From the NCBI GenBank assembly GCA_016717115.1, contig JADKGE010000002.1, positions 519,130-583,129 of the forward strand: DNA of 64,000 nt, in the 5' to 3' direction. Source of the stretch: Actinomycetota bacterium. Lineage in GTDB: Bacteria > Actinomycetota > Actinomycetes > S36-B12. This document shows positions 54,423-63,590 of the stretch, in pieces (positions within the stretch are counted from its first letter, which is position 1; each line of letters opens with the position of its first letter). The position numbers and the translations under genes are program-made. The notes below the pieces were generated by a model, which worked only from the letters and a program-made list of their open reading frames with translations, made no database searches and was not told where the DNA came from.

Positions 54423-54791
54423 ATGTTGATGCGCGTTCGCTACGTCGTCCTGTATGTCGATGACGCAGAGGCATGCCGCCGGTTCTGGATTGAGCAGGTG
54501 GGCATGGTCGAGAAGGACCGCAAGGAGATCGGCGACTTTTCCGTGGTTCAGGTCGGCTTCGCTGAACAGGAGTTTGCCTTCGAGCTCGTCCCCCTTGGGA
54601 TGATGGCCGACAACCCGTACGGCATCGATCTCGCGACCCCGTCAATCGCCCTGCATGTGGATGACCTCGAGTCGGCACGAGCGCGCCTCATCGACCGCGG
54701 CGTCACGGCCATGGAGATCGGCGAGTACAGCGGCGTGAGGAGCTTCGCCTTCAGCGACCCTGAGGGTCGCTGGTTTGCCGTAACGAGCTGA
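54423..54791 (+). CDS. VOC (glyoxalase/bleomycin-resistance-like) protein
   Basis: 122 aa. MRVRYVVLYVDDAEACRRFWIEQVGM and ALHVDDLESARARLIDRGV plus FSDPEGRWFAV are standard VOC elements. ATG 54423 follows GGAAGGGG. Substrate unknown. Confidence 0.87.
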   Translation: MLMRVRYVVLYVDDAEACRRFWIEQVGMVEKDRKEIGDFSVVQVGFAEQEFAFELVPLGMMADNPYGIDLATPSIALHVDDLESARARLIDRGVTAMEIGEYSGVRSFAFSDPEGRWFAVTS

Positions 54792-54852
54792 CCATCGGGC
54801 GGCGACGGCGCGTGCTCCACCAGTCGCTCGATTGCGGGGTGGCAAGCCGGGA

Positions 54853-55536
54853 TCAGCCAGCGTCGATCCGGAGGCGGACGGCCGGAGCGAAGGGGCTCCA
54901 CAGGAACCAGCCGGGGAACTGGCGGACAAGGCCGGGTTGTCCGGCCACCTCGATCACCCCCGATTCGCGTGCCTCGCGAAGGCTGACGATGCCGGAGAAG
55001 ACACGCATGAGCACCACCGGTTCCGTGGTCACGGTGACGTCGCTGTCGAAACCGGGATGGCTGGTGCACACTGAGGGCTCACCGCGATCCAGGACCAGCC
55101 AGATCCGGGTGGCGTCGATGCCGGTGTAGACGAACTCGACGACCACACGTCGGGGCGGAAGCCGATCGGTGTCGAGTCGTCGAGACATCCACCAGGTCAG
55201 CGACACGGGATCGACCTCACGTGGCTCCGGCTCGGCGAACATCCAGCGCACGGCCCACTCGCCGAAGGCCATGATCACAGATTCCAGGTCGCGCCCGGCC
55301 TCGGTCAGGTGATACTCGTGGCCGCCCTTGACCGGCTCCCGGTCGAGGACACCGCGGCGCTCGAGGTGCAACAGCCGCTGCAAGAGCAGGGTCCGGGAGA
55401 TGCCTGGCAGGCCACGCGCGATGTCGTTGAACCGGTGGCTGCCCAGGACGAGCTCGCGGACGATGAGCGGGGTCCACCGGTCCGCGAGCACTTCACTCGC
55501 GAGCGCCACCGGGCAGTACTGGTTGTAGTCGCGCAT
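54853..55536 (-). CDS. HxlR-family regulator with SCP2-like C-terminal domain
   Basis: 227 aa. HxlR winged helix: CPVALASEVLADRWTPLIVRELVLGSHRFNDIARGLPGISRTLLLQRLLHLERRGVL, with EYHLTEAGRDL after it. The C-terminal part (about residues 120-227) looks like a sterol-carrier/ligand-binding fold. Divergent from a methyltransferase gene with an inverted repeat between, so it probably regulates both. Confidence 0.87.
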   Translation of the reverse strand: MRDYNQYCPVALASEVLADRWTPLIVRELVLGSHRFNDIARGLPGISRTLLLQRLLHLERRGVLDREPVKGGHEYHLTEAGRDLESVIMAFGEWAVRWMFAEPEPREVDPVSLTWWMSRRLDTDRLPPRRVVVEFVYTGIDATRIWLVLDRGEPSVCTSHPGFDSDVTVTTEPVVLMRVFSGIVSLREARESGVIEVAGQPGLVRQFPGWFLWSPFAPAVRLRIDAG

Positions 55537-55568
55537 ACCGACAGTGTCCGGTTGGGCGGGCCACGCGT

Positions 55569-55589
55569 CCAGTACGGAATCAGTACCGG
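55569..55589. promoter_or_regulatory. Candidate HxlR operator
   Basis: CCAGTAC (55569-55575) and GTACCGG (55583-55589), 6 of 7 complementary, spaced by 7 bp between the divergent regulator and methyltransferase genes. Confidence 0.45.
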
Positions 55590-55675
55590 GTTGGTCCACT
55601 TCGCGCACTGGTCGGTCAGGCGCGCAGTCGGTGTACTCGACGTGCCGACATCGCTTCACGACCTGAGGAGTCCCG

Positions 55676-56536
55676 ATGACCACCACCACCTTCGATCCCG
55701 CTGCCTACAAGAGGACGACGCTCGCGCAATGGGAGACCGCCGCTGACGCCTGGGACCGCTGGGGACCCGCCATCGAGGACTGGCTCGGGCAGGCGACAGA
55801 GGTGATGCTGGACGGGGCCGCGATCACCCCCGGCAGCCGGGTCCTCGACGTCGCGGCAGGGGCAGGAGGCCAGACTCTGGCGGCTGCCGAACGGGTCGGG
55901 CCGTCCGGGCACGTGCTGGCCACCGACATCTCACCGACGATTCTGGAGTACGCCGCGCGTGCAGCGGTACGAGCGGGGCTCCCGCAGGTGCACACGCTGG
56001 TGGCAGACGGTGAAGACCTCGCCGAGGTCGAGGCTTCGTCGTACGACGCGGTGATCTCGCGTGTCGGGCTCATCTACTTCCCGAGCCGGAGCACCGCGCT
56101 GGAGTCCATGTGCCGCGTACTCCGACCCGGTGGCCGGCTCTCCGCAGTCGTCTACTCCACGGCTGACCGCAACGAGTTCTTCTCCCTCCCGGTCGGGATC
56201 ATCCGCCGCATTGCTCAGCTTCCCCCGCCGCTACCGGGTCAGCCCGGACCGTTCAGCCTGGGCGCCCCGGGTGTCGCTGAGGCGGCGTTCCGGTCAGCAG
56301 GGCTGCGTGGCGTCACCGTCACCACGGTGCCATCGCCGGTACGGATGAGGAGCGCGGCGGACTGCGTACGGTTCGAGAAGGAGTCCTTTGGCGCCCTGCA
56401 CCAGATGCTCGTTGGTGTGGACCTAGCAGGACAGGCCGCAGCGTGGCAGGAGGTCACCGACGAGCTGAGCAAGTTCGAGGGTCCGGGCGGGTTTGTCGGA
56501 CCCTGCGAGATGCTGGTCGTGACCGGCGTGAAGTGA
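55676..56536 (+). CDS. Class I SAM-dependent methyltransferase
   Basis: 286 aa. SAM motif I VLDVAAGAGGQTLAAAE, motif II ATDISPTILEYAA, ADGEDL and motif IV YDAVISRVGLIYFP, then CRVLRPGGRLSAVVY. Resembles UbiE/MenG-type small-molecule methyltransferases. SD GAGGAG before ATG 55676. Substrate unknown; probably controlled by the divergent HxlR protein. Confidence 0.9.
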   Translation: MTTTTFDPAAYKRTTLAQWETAADAWDRWGPAIEDWLGQATEVMLDGAAITPGSRVLDVAAGAGGQTLAAAERVGPSGHVLATDISPTILEYAARAAVRAGLPQVHTLVADGEDLAEVEASSYDAVISRVGLIYFPSRSTALESMCRVLRPGGRLSAVVYSTADRNEFFSLPVGIIRRIAQLPPPLPGQPGPFSLGAPGVAEAAFRSAGLRGVTVTTVPSPVRMRSAADCVRFEKESFGALHQMLVGVDLAGQAAAWQEVTDELSKFEGPGGFVGPCEMLVVTGVK

Positions 56537-56885
56537 CGGGCGGATGCGCGCTCGGCCTGGCCCGACAGTGTGCCCGGCCGGTCACGCCTGGCGGAAACAG
56601 GCTTTGTCGGCGTGCCCAGACCCATCGGATCGGGCGACGGTCCGAGCCTCGCGCCGAGAGCCTGCTCGAGACCGCGGACTGCCGAGGAGGGCATCGACCA
56701 TCGCGGGGTGACCGCACGTTCCCCCAAACAGGGTGGCGGCGTGAACCGTAGCCGAAGTCCATCCTCTCCACGTCTCGCACTGGGCCAGCGCCGGCGTCAC
56801 TGGAGGTACAGTGGAAGACGGGTCAAGACCATTTCAGGATCTAAGGGCTACCGCCCTGGGCCTACCCCCCGCATTGAGGCGTCCC
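56537..56885. other. Intergenic region with a structured leader
   Basis: No gene supported. Near the end, TACAGT (56807-56812) is a plausible -10 for the WxL-like gene. The leader after it contains GGGTC-AA-GACC-type and AGGGC-TACC-GCCCT hairpins before ATG 56886. It is not recognised as a known riboswitch. Confidence 0.4.
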
Positions 56886-57407
56886 ATGAGGACAAGAGTC
56901 ATTCTCATCGCATCGTCCGCTTGCTGCTTGGCGCTTGCGACGGCATTGCCCGCGGCTGCAGACAGTACGAGCGCGACGATAACGGTCACGGGCGGATCGC
57001 TATCGATCTCCACACCTGCATCCGCCGTCATCGGTACCATCGAGAACTCGGTTGGTGGTGGCATCATCCACGGCTCACTGGGTGAGGTCGTCGTTAGCGA
57101 TGCGCGAGGCGCGGCGGCTGGCTCTGGTTGGGTCGCCAGCGTCATCTCCAGCGCCTTCACGCCACCTGCTGGGCCGGCTATCCCTGCGAGCGATGTCGGC
57201 TACACCGCGGGCGCCATCGCAAAGGTCGGGACGGCCACGTACACCGCCAACAATCCGACGAATCTCACTGCCGTGACCGCCGCAGTAACGGCCAGCGGCA
57301 TCACCGGTGACAACTCGGCCACCTGGAGCCCCACGATCAACGTCACCGTCAACGGCGGCATGGCCGCGGCCACCTACTCGGCGACGATCACGCACTCCGT
57401 GGCGTAG
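56886..57407 (+). CDS. WxL-like secreted surface protein
   Basis: 173 aa. Signal peptide ends ALPAAAD. The mature chain is Thr/Ala/Gly-rich beta sequence (TSATITVTGGSLSISTPASAVIG ... ATWSPTINVTVNGG...TYSATITHSVA) with the layout of WxL-type cell-wall binding proteins. It is followed 4 bp later by a DUF916-like gene, the usual partner. No metal or catalytic motif. Confidence 0.72.
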   Translation: MRTRVILIASSACCLALATALPAAADSTSATITVTGGSLSISTPASAVIGTIENSVGGGIIHGSLGEVVVSDARGAAAGSGWVASVISSAFTPPAGPAIPASDVGYTAGAIAKVGTATYTANNPTNLTAVTAAVTASGITGDNSATWSPTINVTVNGGMAAATYSATITHSVA

Positions 57408-57411
57408 CACG

Positions 57412-58422
57412 GTGGGCGTGTCGCGGCTGCGTCTGTCGGTGGCCTCCGTCCTTGCGGGGCTGGTGGCCCTGACGAGTGCTGCCGTCGCGCTCTCCTCGAC
57501 CGCGAGCGGGTCGGAAGCTGCTGACAGCGTCGGGATAAGGCTGCTGGATGTCCCTGCCGGCGCCGTCGACGATCCACGCGCGCGGCTGTACATCGTTGAC
57601 CACGTGGCACCGGGCACCTCGTTCCAGCGGCGGGTCGAGGTCTCCACGACTAGCGCGGCACCGACGGCGGTCGAGCTGTACGCAGGCGGTGCCTCGGTCG
57701 CCAATGGTGTCTTCGCGGTCGCCGATGGACGTACCGCCAACGAGCTGTCGACGTGGACACTAGTTGATCCGTCTGCGCTCAACGTCCCGAGCCGCGGGAA
57801 GGCCGTGGCTACCGTGACGATCGCGGTGCCCGGCGACGCAGCGCCGGGGGAACGGTACGCAGTGGTGTGGGTTGAGACTCGCTCGTCTCCTGGACCTGCC
57901 GGGGGAGTAACGCAGGTCAATCGAGTTGGCATCCGGGTCTACCTGTCGGTCGGTCCTGGCGGGCCGCCTGCCGCGGCGTTCGAGATCGATTCGCTGACCG
58001 CAGCGCGCTCAGACGACGGTCGGCCGATGGTGCTCGCCAGTGTGCACAACACCGGCGGTCGTGCGCTGGATCTCGATGGTTCCCTGTCCCTCCTCGATGG
58101 TCCGGGCGGTCTCACTGCTGGGCCCTTTCCCGTGGACCTCGGCGTGACCGTGGGCATCGCGGAGACGGTGCCCGTCGAGATCCCATTGGACGCGCGCCTG
58201 CCGGCTGGCCCCTGGGACGCTCAACTGACCCTGGCGAGCGGGCTCGTGGAGCGCACCGTCCGCGGCGAGCTGACCTTCCCTGACACTGGCGCCTCTCCCG
58301 CGGTTCCCGCCGAACCTGTTGCGTCGGCCCCGATCGTTCCTGCCCTGTTGGGGCTCGTCGCGATTCTCGGGGTCAGCGTCGTGCTCCTCGCTCTCGGGAT
58401 GAGAAGTCGCCAACGCAGCTGA
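57412..58422 (+). CDS. DUF916/WxL-interacting-like membrane-anchored protein
   Basis: 336 aa. Signal peptide (VLAGLVALTSAAVALSSTASG), two Ig-like domains (SVGIRLLDVPAGAVDDPRARLYIVDHVAPGTSFQRRVEV and a second after about residue 190), then a C-terminal transmembrane helix (IVPALLGLVAILGVSVVLLALG) and basic tail. This is the DUF916/WxLIP arrangement. Start is GTG 57412 or 57418. Together with the preceding gene it would form a peptidoglycan-associated surface complex. Confidence 0.75.
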   Translation: MGVSRLRLSVASVLAGLVALTSAAVALSSTASGSEAADSVGIRLLDVPAGAVDDPRARLYIVDHVAPGTSFQRRVEVSTTSAAPTAVELYAGGASVANGVFAVADGRTANELSTWTLVDPSALNVPSRGKAVATVTIAVPGDAAPGERYAVVWVETRSSPGPAGGVTQVNRVGIRVYLSVGPGGPPAAAFEIDSLTAARSDDGRPMVLASVHNTGGRALDLDGSLSLLDGPGGLTAGPFPVDLGVTVGIAETVPVEIPLDARLPAGPWDAQLTLASGLVERTVRGELTFPDTGASPAVPAEPVASAPIVPALLGLVAILGVSVVLLALGMRSRQRS

Positions 58423-58477
58423 ACCGTGCCTCGAACGGAAGCGACGCGGCGCGAACCAGGGTGTGGTGCAACACGCT

Positions 58478-58530
58478 TGGCGGCCAGGGGCGGAATCGAA
58501 CCGTCGACCTTCCGATTCTCCGCCGCCCCG
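58478..58530 (-). other. tRNA 3'-half remnant (possible att site)
   Basis: On the minus strand, GAGAATCGGAAGGTC, a T-arm with GGTTCGATTCC, and an end in CCGCCA with encoded CCA match the 3' half of a tRNA gene. No matching acceptor, D-arm or anticodon stem partner lies at the expected 5' distance, so it is not a functional gene as read. Such fragments often mark integration sites. Confidence 0.5.
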
Positions 58531-58795
58531 GCCCGATTCTCACTCCTCACGAAGTCCTTGCTAATCAACAACTACTTGGTTGACGTCGACGCACGGCAGC
58601 CATTGTGAACCGTCAAGAGGGGGCAGAATCACGGGCAGGGTGGTGAGCATCATGCAAGTGTGAATCGGAGAGTGCATCCGACACGGTGATCAGAGTCCTC
58701 GTGGAGGCGGTTGGCGTCTCACGAGCCAAGCGGAGATCTCACAACACCACTCGACTCTTGTTGGACGAGAGCCGTCGCCCAACTTCGGCGTCTTC
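58531..58795. other. Intergenic, nothing recognised
   Basis: No gene, promoter or repeat supported between the tRNA remnant and the end of the GGDEF gene. Confidence 0.5.
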
Positions 58796-60010
58796 CTACT
58801 GGTGCTGAACGAACGTGTCTCGACCTGCGCTCTTGGCTCGGTACATTGCCGCGTCCGCGTCGATGATCAAGGACTGCGCGTCCGACTGCTCGGTGGCGAC
58901 CGCCAACCCGATGCTGACGGTGCAGGTGACGTCACGCTCGCCGCAACGATGGGGTTCTCGGATCGCCTCTGCGATCCGCGAGGCCAAAGAAGCTGCATCA
59001 TCCCCGGGCATCTGCTCGCAGACGATGATGAACTCGTCACCCGCGTAGCGGACCAGAGTGTCGCCGGGGCGCACGATCGACCGGAGCCGATCAGCCACCG
59101 ACACGAGCAGCTCGTCACCCACTTGGTGCCCGAGGGTGTCGTTGATGCCCTTGAAGTGATCCACGTCCACGAACAGCAGCACGACCAGGCCCCGATGACG
59201 AACGCCCCGGGCAAGAGCCTGCTCGATTCGATCCGTCAGCAGGAGCCTGTTCGCCAACCCTGTCAGCGGATCGTGAAGGGCTTGATGCTCCTGCTCGCGT
59301 GAGGAGTCGGCCACCTTCTGGATCGCTAACACGGGAATCAGGAGCAGCCACAGGGCGATCCACGACCACTCACCGGCCACCGCCACGATCGCGATCAGCG
59401 GAGACAGCGACAGCACGGCCACCATGGAGAGCGCATGAGCAGCCGCGTCCTCGCTGAAGGACTCCCACCAGGTCTGCTCAGTCCACGCGGCAAGCCCCGC
59501 GACCAGAGCCATGTTCACCAGGATGAACACCACCCACGACACAGCCATCCACACGACGGCAGACGCCGACATCGGTGCTGCTCCCGTTGCCGAGAAGCCA
59601 GCCGTTTCGATGACCAGCCATGACGCTGTGACAGAAAGGATGTACATGCCGGCGTTGAACAGCCACTTTTCCGCGCTCTTGCGTTGGACCACCTGGCCGC
59701 CGAGTGTTCCCGCCGCCGTCAGGACGACGGCCGGTGACAGTCCCCACAGGTACAGGGCTGCGAACACGAACGCCCACCACAGATAGAGCCGCTGGCCCTT
59801 CAGCGCCGGAAGGGTCACCGGAAGGCACGACGTCACCAGTGTCAGGACGGCGACCGTCGCGAACGGCCACGACGCAACCCGGTCGATCCACTGCGGCGCT
59901 TGGATCAGCGACCACGTCAGCAGCGCCAGTCCGAACACCGTGCAGAAGAGCCATGTGATGGTGAACATCGACACTTCACGCAAGGACGGCCGCGCTCGTA
60001 TCTCCCCCAT
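58796..60010 (-). CDS. Membrane-bound GGDEF protein
   Basis: 404 aa. About seven transmembrane helices (residues 15-215, MASE-like sensor region), then a GGDEF domain: HDPLTGLANRLLLTDRI, LFVDVDHFKGINDTLGHQVGDELL and active-site RYAGDEFIIV. The first Gly of GGDEF is Ala. AGDEF variants are active in some proteins, so synthesis of c-di-GMP is possible. An RxxD inhibitory site is not obvious. ATG 60010 (SD GGGGGAT) is favoured. Confidence 0.88.
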   Translation of the reverse strand: MGEIRARPSLREVSMFTITWLFCTVFGLALLTWSLIQAPQWIDRVASWPFATVAVLTLVTSCLPVTLPALKGQRLYLWWAFVFAALYLWGLSPAVVLTAAGTLGGQVVQRKSAEKWLFNAGMYILSVTASWLVIETAGFSATGAAPMSASAVVWMAVSWVVFILVNMALVAGLAAWTEQTWWESFSEDAAAHALSMVAVLSLSPLIAIVAVAGEWSWIALWLLLIPVLAIQKVADSSREQEHQALHDPLTGLANRLLLTDRIEQALARGVRHRGLVVLLFVDVDHFKGINDTLGHQVGDELLVSVADRLRSIVRPGDTLVRYAGDEFIIVCEQMPGDDAASLASRIAEAIREPHRCGERDVTCTVSIGLAVATEQSDAQSLIIDADAAMYRAKSAGRDTFVQHQ

Positions 60011-60361
60011 AACGATCCCCCAGATCAGCCAGACCAAGGTAACCAAAGGGCAGGCTTCGATGCACGGTCAGGCTGCCTCCGGGGCAAGACGATCACCTAC
60101 CCTGCCTCCGCAGAATGGCGCACCTGCCCGCCACAAGGCGACGCCTCGGATCGGATAGGTCATCCCTTACGGCCGCTCAACGTGAGGGTTCGAGTGTGGC
60201 TGTCGCACCGCGGAGGCGCTCGACTAGCGCGCCATCCGCGATTTCGCGGCCGGCACCCCTTCTCCGTCAGTGGGGACGTCATCACGACGATTTAGACCCT
60301 CTTGACCCGTTTTGACCGGAATGCGAGACTCCCCCCACGCGACAATCCAACGGGGGCAAAC
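60011..60361. other. Divergent intergenic region
   Basis: No gene supported. Just before ATG 60362, a CCCCC run can pair with the GGGGG of the SD-like sequence, which could hinder translation. Otherwise nothing recognised. Confidence 0.4.
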
Positions 60362-61102
60362 ATGAGTACCTATCGACATCCAGTGATCCTCGCGGCGACG
60401 GTTCTGCTGCTTGCTGTGGGGCTCCCGCTCGTTCCCGCCGCCGCCAGTGAGCAGGCTTCCGGCGCGGCCGTACCAACCCGCAAGCTGACGACCAGCCAAC
60501 TCGCCGCGAGGATCCTGACCGCCGACGAGGTGCGGGCCGCGACGGGCATCACGGTGCTCAATAGCTTCTCAACTCCCAGCTGCGACGAGTTGTCGGTGTT
60601 GGGAGTGCCCGTCACGCACTGCAACTCGTACAGCATCTACGACTTGCGCAATGGCGAGATCCCCGACACCGTCACGCAGACAGGCGGTTCCTCCGTCACG
60701 TCCTACGCGACCTCCAAGGAAGTTGCGTCGAGATTCGCGTTCGAAGGCAAGAGCGTGAAGAAGGCGGTCAAAGCTGGCAAGGCCACGCTGCTGGTGTCGA
60801 AGCCCGACCTGCTCATCTGGGCAGGCGCGCTCCCTGACGGTGGCAGCCGGACCTACGTGGTGTCGGTGAAGGGCAGCAACCTCGTTGACACCTCGTGCTC
60901 CCAGGGCACGGATGCCTCGAGGCGGTCCTGTGCCATGAAGCTGAACCAGGCGCAGGCCGCCAAGCTGAGCGCAGGCAGCCTCTCAACATCAGCGGCACCG
61001 CCCACGCCAACACCCGCGGGCGACTCCGACCCATCGCAAAGCCCTGACAGTGGCGGAACGACCGTGGTCACTGACGGCGAGTTCTCTCCTGGCGGGGCGT
61101 GA
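60362..61102 (+). CDS. Secreted protein of unknown function
   Basis: 246 aa. Signal peptide ends VPAAASE. The mature domain (LTTSQLAARILTADEVRAATGITVLNSF ... YATSKEVASRFAFEG ... SRTYVVSVKG) has four Cys that could form two disulphides, and the Pro/Ser/Asp-rich tail lacks an anchor. The layout recalls PknH-sensor-like/lipoprotein domains, but I do not assign a family. Confidence 0.72.
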   Translation: MSTYRHPVILAATVLLLAVGLPLVPAAASEQASGAAVPTRKLTTSQLAARILTADEVRAATGITVLNSFSTPSCDELSVLGVPVTHCNSYSIYDLRNGEIPDTVTQTGGSSVTSYATSKEVASRFAFEGKSVKKAVKAGKATLLVSKPDLLIWAGALPDGGSRTYVVSVKGSNLVDTSCSQGTDASRRSCAMKLNQAQAAKLSAGSLSTSAAPPTPTPAGDSDPSQSPDSGGTTVVTDGEFSPGGA

Positions 61103-61222
61103 CCGTGTCCTCCTCATGGGAGGCCAACGAGGGCAGGGCGGCTCTTTGCGCTCGCGCGGGTGTCGGGCTGACCCGTGTGGGTGTCATGTTCGACTCGCTC
61201 GACGCGTAGGGATTCGGCCCGG

Positions 61223-62698
61223 ATGACGATCGTCGAGGGCGCGGCCGCGGCGTCGCCGCAGCCTCGCGCGAGGCGACTCCACAGCGGTTTCCTGATGCGG
61301 GGAGTTGGTTCTCGGCTGTCGGCGTTTGCCGCGTGTGCTGGGCTGGTCATGGGTCTCGTGGCAGTGCAACCCGCGGAGGCGGCCGCGGCCACGCGCAACA
61401 CTTTCGGGTTCCAATGCTCCTACGAATCGCCGCCCGGCAAGGTGCGAATCTGGTGGACCGAGAACCGTGCGAGGAATGTGCTCGTCGGTGGTGCCGGAGG
61501 AGTGGCATCAGACGGCAAGTGCTCGACGGTGCCTGAGTCGGTGCCGTGGATGGCGGTCCAGGTCGAGGAAGTCATCCGCCTGCACAAGGCGAATGGGCTC
61601 CCCATGCCCCCCAGTGACAAGGGGGTCCAGCGGCTCGCCCAGGGTCGATACGGTGTGCTCGACGACGGCTCAGGCGCGTTCGACGTGTTCCTCGACGGCG
61701 GTTCGGACGACAACATCTCAGCTTTCGCACAGTGCCGGGGCTACGCATATCCCCGGCGAGGGACGTGGAAGTTCGGAGCCATCGCGAAGATGTACATGTA
61801 CGACATGCCCGCGTCGATCCCCGACGCCACGAGGACGCGGGGGATTCACTCGAATCTGGCGCACGAGTTCGTGCATGTCGCCCAGTGCGCCGTCACCAAC
61901 CCGCCAAGGCTCAGCACCGCCTCCGACCTCCAAGGACCCTGGGTGGAGGCCGTTCCGGATGCCCTGGCAGCGAGCCTCATCGGCGGCAGGCGATCGACCG
62001 ACCCCTGCACGAAGGAAGCCAAGTTGCTGTCACCGAACGGCGGGTTGGCGTCGCAAGGGTACGGCCAGTGGCCGTTCTGGTACTCGCTGCTGGAGGCACC
62101 GTCTGCCATCACGTACACGGCACTGCTGCGCGACGTCATGCGCGCGCCGGTGAAGCAGGCGGGTCCGCAACTGGCCCGCGCCATTCGGAAACGATTCACC
62201 GACAAGCAGATCAGCCAGGCCCTGCTCACGTGGGCCAACAGCAGTTACTTCGGCGTCCCACTCCCGTCAGCAAGCGGCGTCCCCATCTCCACCTATCCCG
62301 TCATGGTCCTCGGCGGTGAGTACGAGCCTCTCGCCGACTCGCTGACACCGCCCGCAGGGGGGTCGGCCAGCGCCGGGGTGTCGATCCAGCCACTGACGTG
62401 TGCCGCGCTACTTGTGCCCTGGCCTGATGGCGCACAGAACCTCACCGTCAGCGCGACCGGCGCACCCAGTGGGGATCTCGCGGACGTCGTGACAGTGGCT
62501 CTGGACGTGCCGCCAGGCTCTCCCGCGACCGCGCCCTGCGGGGCATATGGCGAACGCACCGTGGTGCCCCTCACCGGCAACCAGTTCACGGCCACCCGCC
62601 CTTGCCTAGCGTGGAAGGCCGCCCCAGAGATGTGGGTCGTGATGGTCAATGGGGGCACGGCACCGTTGAAACTGACGGTGACGGCGACCTCCTCCTGA
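61223..62698 (+). CDS. Secreted HEFVH zincin-like protein
   Basis: 491 aa from ATG 61223; ATG 61295 is an alternative giving a cleaner signal peptide (RLSAFAACAGLVMGLVAVQPAEA). The motif HEFVH (H214, E215, H218) matches HExxH, and WVEAVPD places a Glu (E242) 24 residues later, as in gluzincins. Several Cys pairs suggest disulphides. The C-terminal 150 residues are beta-rich (SIQPLTCAALLVPW...LKLTVTATSS), resembling bacterial pre-peptidase/PPC-like domains. Likely an exported metallopeptidase; no family recognised. Confidence 0.78.
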   Translation: MTIVEGAAAASPQPRARRLHSGFLMRGVGSRLSAFAACAGLVMGLVAVQPAEAAAATRNTFGFQCSYESPPGKVRIWWTENRARNVLVGGAGGVASDGKCSTVPESVPWMAVQVEEVIRLHKANGLPMPPSDKGVQRLAQGRYGVLDDGSGAFDVFLDGGSDDNISAFAQCRGYAYPRRGTWKFGAIAKMYMYDMPASIPDATRTRGIHSNLAHEFVHVAQCAVTNPPRLSTASDLQGPWVEAVPDALAASLIGGRRSTDPCTKEAKLLSPNGGLASQGYGQWPFWYSLLEAPSAITYTALLRDVMRAPVKQAGPQLARAIRKRFTDKQISQALLTWANSSYFGVPLPSASGVPISTYPVMVLGGEYEPLADSLTPPAGGSASAGVSIQPLTCAALLVPWPDGAQNLTVSATGAPSGDLADVVTVALDVPPGSPATAPCGAYGERTVVPLTGNQFTATRPCLAWKAAPEMWVVMVNGGTAPLKLTVTATSS

Positions 62699-63204
62699 AT
62701 GCCTCCGGGACCCCACCCAATACGAAGTGATGCTGCCGAACTCGCACCGTGTTGCGCATGATCCGCACTCCCTCAGCAGTGACCTGCGTCGGATGCGCAG
62801 TCCCGTCACTGATGCCGTGTCTCCGGCCGCGCCTTGGGAGGCTCTCCTGCCGCAACGCGGTGCCGATCGTGATCTCTGCCCGGAACAGGGCCATAGCCCC
62901 TTTCGATCGGATGGCATCCGGGTGCCGCGTTTCCCGAGCCTCCACCTTCATGGCGGCGTCCTCTTGGACGGCCACGCCGCGTAGTTCCTCACGGGCGCGC
63001 CGCACCGACCCCGTGACGGCTCGGGCCACATCCCGATGAGTGCGGTGGCCTGGTGACGGTTGCCACTGCCCGAACGCCATCAGCTCCGTCCGGGAGGCGT
63101 GGACCGATGGTCTGTACGGAGCCGATCGGCCGGAGTAGCGTCACACCATCCGTTGCCTTGACTCGGGGGGCGAACAAGGCGTTGGCCTCAGGAGGCGATG
63201 CCCG
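62699..63204. other. 506-bp gene-poor region
   Basis: A long minus-strand open frame (62646-63080) exists, but its third-position GC is low for this genome and it overlaps the preceding gene. No other feature recognised. Confidence 0.45.
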
Positions 63205-63372
63205 ATGGACGATTCGCACTCGACATCCGGTAGGAGTTCGTGGCGCTGCCGCATAGGAATGCACGACTACCACCCCACGACAAACGACGATGGCGGGAAG
63301 TATCTGGTGTGCTCGCGCTGCCAGAAGGAGGACTATCCCGGCTCGTCGTTCAACACGATGCCCAACGGATAG
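63205..63372 (+). CDS. Tiny zinc-finger-like protein (55 aa)
   Basis: 55 aa from ATG 63205 after AGGAGG (10-nt spacing). Core CRIGMHDY...DDGGKYLVCSRCQKEDYPG has C-x4-H and C-x2-C, a likely Zn site. It shares the C-x-IG-(M/L)-H ... (K/R)Y-x-V-C pattern with the 63591 gene. Function unknown. Confidence 0.6.
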   Translation: MDDSHSTSGRSSWRCRIGMHDYHPTTNDDGGKYLVCSRCQKEDYPGSSFNTMPNG

Positions 63373-63590
63373 GCCGCAGGTCGATCGACGCCCCGGTCGG
63401 GGCCTCGCGGTTACGGAACGGGCGTCCTCACCATCGCCGTGCTCGCGGCCACCGCGATGGGACACTCCCCTCCTCGCGACATCGCGCCGCCGCGAGAGTG
63501 CCCACGCTCTCCCGGTGACCGTGCATCAGCAGTCGGCGCCTGAACCGGTCGCGCCCCCCACATGGAAGCGACAAGGCAAGGAGTCCACCT

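Noticed and set aside
56807..56885. Leader of the WxL-like gene considered as a c-di-GMP riboswitch
   Set aside because: Hairpins and a CTAAGGGC stretch are present, but the conserved GEMM core elements are missing.
58426..58608. Plus-strand frame containing GGIEPSTFRFS
   Set aside because: This peptide is a well-known artefact of reading tRNA-derived DNA antisense. It supports the tRNA remnant, not a gene.
62646..63080. Minus-strand open frame of 144 codons
   Set aside because: It overlaps the end of the HEFVH gene, third-codon GC is lower than in real neighbours, no SD is seen and no family is recognised.
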